NCBI RefSeq assembly: GCF_009755815.1
Contig: NZ_WRPK01000006.1
Coordinates: forward strand, 348,529-412,528
DNA length: 64,000 nucleotides
Origin: Flavisphingomonas formosensis
GTDB taxonomy: Bacteria; Pseudomonadota; Alphaproteobacteria; Sphingomonadales; Sphingomonadaceae
Direction: 5' to 3'
Part shown: positions 62,712 to 64,000 of the stretch, one piece after another
Position numbering within the stretch: position 1 is the first letter of the stretch
How the letters are laid out: each line of letters opens with the position of its first letter
Notes under the pieces: model-generated
The model's database searches: none
Told to the model about the DNA's origin: nothing
The model's input: the letters and a program-made list of their open reading frames with translations, nothing else
Made by a program: the position numbers and the translations under genes

Positions 62712-63823
62712 TACGCACCACGCTCCGCACGACCGGCGCCCTTCTGCTGTCGCTCGCCATGTCCGCTGCCGCGCAGGCTGCACCCGGCGGGCCGGATGCC
62801 TCGCCGCTCTACCTGGGCGCGGACCTTTCCTTCACCAACGAGATGGAGGATTGCGGCGCCGTGTTCCGTGATCATGGCAAGCCGGTCGATCCTTTCGCGC
62901 TGCTGAAGCGCAAGGGCGGCAACATCGTCCGGGTCCGCATCTGGAACGATGCCAAATGGACGCGCTACAGCGGTTATGACGATGTGCTGAAGACCATCCG
63001 CCGCGCCCACGCCGCCGGTCTCATGGTGCTGCTCGATTTCCATTATTCCGACGATTGGGCCGATGGCGACAAGCAGATCGCGCCGGCGGCCTGGGCAGGG
63101 CTAGACACGGCGGCGCAGGCGAAGGCGCTTTACGACTATACAAGCGACATATTGGCGCGTCTTGCCGCTGCCGGGCAGATGCCGGAGCTGGTGCAGGTCG
63201 GTAACGAGACCAATTTCGAGCTGCTTGGCGGCGCGAAGGGCAAGCCGATCGACTGGACACGCAATGCGAAGCTGCTCAACGCCGGGATCAAGGCGGTGCG
63301 CGATGCCGGCAAGGCGAGCGGCAAGCCGCCGAAGGTGATGCTGCACATCGCCCAGCCCGAAAATGTGATCGGCTGGTTCGATGACGCGACGGTGGCCGGT
63401 GTTCTCGACTATGACATGATCGGGATCAGCTATTATTCGAAATGGTCGAAATACGGCCTGCGCGGTCTCGGCGAACTGATCGCCGCGGCGCGGACCCGCT
63501 ATCACGCCGATGTGATGGTAGTGGAAACCGCCTATGCCTTCACCGATGCGGCGAGCGACGACACCCCCAATTTGCTGGGATCGGATTCCGCGATCGCTGG
63601 CTATCCCGTCACGCCGCAGGGGCAGCTCCACTATCTGCAGGATCTTACCCGAACGGTTATCGACAATGGCGGCAATGGCGTGGTCTATTGGGCGCCCGAC
63701 TGGGTTTCGACGCGCTGCAAGACGCGATGGGGTACCGGATCGAGCTGGGAGAATGCCGCCTGGTTCGATCTCGGCCGGCATGAGGCCCTCCCTGCTTGGG
63801 ATTTCCTTTCCATTCGCCGTTGA
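62708..63823 (+). CDS. Arabinogalactan endo-beta-1,4-galactanase (GH53)
   Basis: 371 residues. Signal peptide to about residue 25 (AMSAAAQAAP). GH53 features: LGADLSFTNEMEDCG, VRVRIWND, LLDFHYSDDWAD, acid/base Glu167 in VQVGNETNFE, nucleophile Glu273 in MVVETAYAF, and VVYWAPDW near the end. It cuts internal beta-1,4-galactosyl bonds in type I arabinogalactan or pectic galactan. The frame is open upstream within the GH2 gene, but the ATG at 62708 gives the signal peptide and the ATGA overlap. It is the first enzyme of the galactan route and the last gene of the operon. No gene is visible in the final 177 bases of the window. Confidence 0.94.
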   Translation: MIRTTLRTTGALLLSLAMSAAAQAAPGGPDASPLYLGADLSFTNEMEDCGAVFRDHGKPVDPFALLKRKGGNIVRVRIWNDAKWTRYSGYDDVLKTIRRAHAAGLMVLLDFHYSDDWADGDKQIAPAAWAGLDTAAQAKALYDYTSDILARLAAAGQMPELVQVGNETNFELLGGAKGKPIDWTRNAKLLNAGIKAVRDAGKASGKPPKVMLHIAQPENVIGWFDDATVAGVLDYDMIGISYYSKWSKYGLRGLGELIAAARTRYHADVMVVETAYAFTDAASDDTPNLLGSDSAIAGYPVTPQGQLHYLQDLTRTVIDNGGNGVVYWAPDWVSTRCKTRWGTGSSWENAAWFDLGRHEALPAWDFLSIRR

Positions 63824-64000
63824 GAGCAACCGGACGACTTGCGGCCGCGCCGCAGCGCAGATCGAAAACCTCGGTCCTGAGAGTCTTCTCTGATTGGGGC
63901 TCATCGGGTCAAGCTGCTCTCTCGTATTCGTGACCGTCCCATGGATCACTCGCTTCTCTCCGCGGTCAGCGCCGGGCTGCCGCATGATGGGGTCAGGAGA

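Noticed and set aside
60168..62783. 871-codon open frame on the minus strand
   Set aside because: It is antisense to the GH2 gene, which has clear catalytic motifs; the antisense product is low-complexity Arg/His/Ala-rich.

Overview
The window is high-GC DNA from an alphaproteobacterium, most likely a sphingomonad. This is inferred from TonB-dependent receptors beside catabolic genes, a D-galactose dehydrogenase route, a CopA/CopB/CopC/CopD set, abundant ATGA stop/start overlaps, and GTCATCCC/GGGATGAC palindromes of the kind common in Sphingomonadaceae. No rRNA, tRNA, CRISPR array or intact insertion sequence was seen.

Layout. 0.1-9.9 kb: amine/amino-acid catabolism (FAD amine oxidase, GNAT, succinate-semialdehyde-type dehydrogenase, tartrate/D-malate-type dehydrogenase, class III aminotransferase, Lrp regulator, M20 amidohydrolase, DUF1624 membrane protein). 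10-14.7 kb: remnant of a FAD oxidoreductase, then siderophore receptor, PepSY membrane protein and GhrA-like reductase. 14.7-20.8 kb: copper resistance, with two CopB-like proteins and CopA in one operon headed by a CnrY/CnrX/ECF-sigma-like signalling trio, and CopC-CopD transcribed divergently. 21.8-29.2 kb: five co-directional genes for an organosulfur or sulfate-ester substrate (TonB receptor, GPH-type MFS carrier, two TauD/TfdA dioxygenases, Cys-type sulfatase).

29.3-36.6 kb is an accessory stretch: a tandem-duplicated terminase-small-subunit-like HTH protein whose linker is encoded by a REP-like palindrome pair, two unrelated secreted proteins, a retron (structured leader, 57-residue basic/hydrophobic small protein, XRE regulator, reverse transcriptase with NAxxH, YxDD and ITG motifs), an unrecognised 266-residue cysteine-containing protein, a decapitated histidine kinase and a winged-helix protein. 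The retron is the best candidate for a poorly described system.

36.6-52.5 kb: a leftward operon (SDR, gamma-glutamyltransferase; P450 of CYP199 type, hydantoinase B and A, enolase-superfamily enzyme) with an XRE-cupin regulator. The same TTTTC-N6-GAAAA operator lies at the regulator's own divergent promoter and in front of the operon. Further right are an MBL-fold lactonase, a 2OG oxygenase, diaminopropionate ammonia-lyase, an M20 deacylase, an orphan ABC solute-binding protein and an IclR regulator. 52.5-63.8 kb: a complete route from beta-1,4-galactan to central metabolism: GH53 galactanase and GH2 beta-galactosidase release galactose; galactose dehydrogenase, lactonase, IlvD-type dehydratase, DgoK and DgoA complete the De Ley-Doudoroff pathway, with a sodium/sugar symporter and a GntR regulator.
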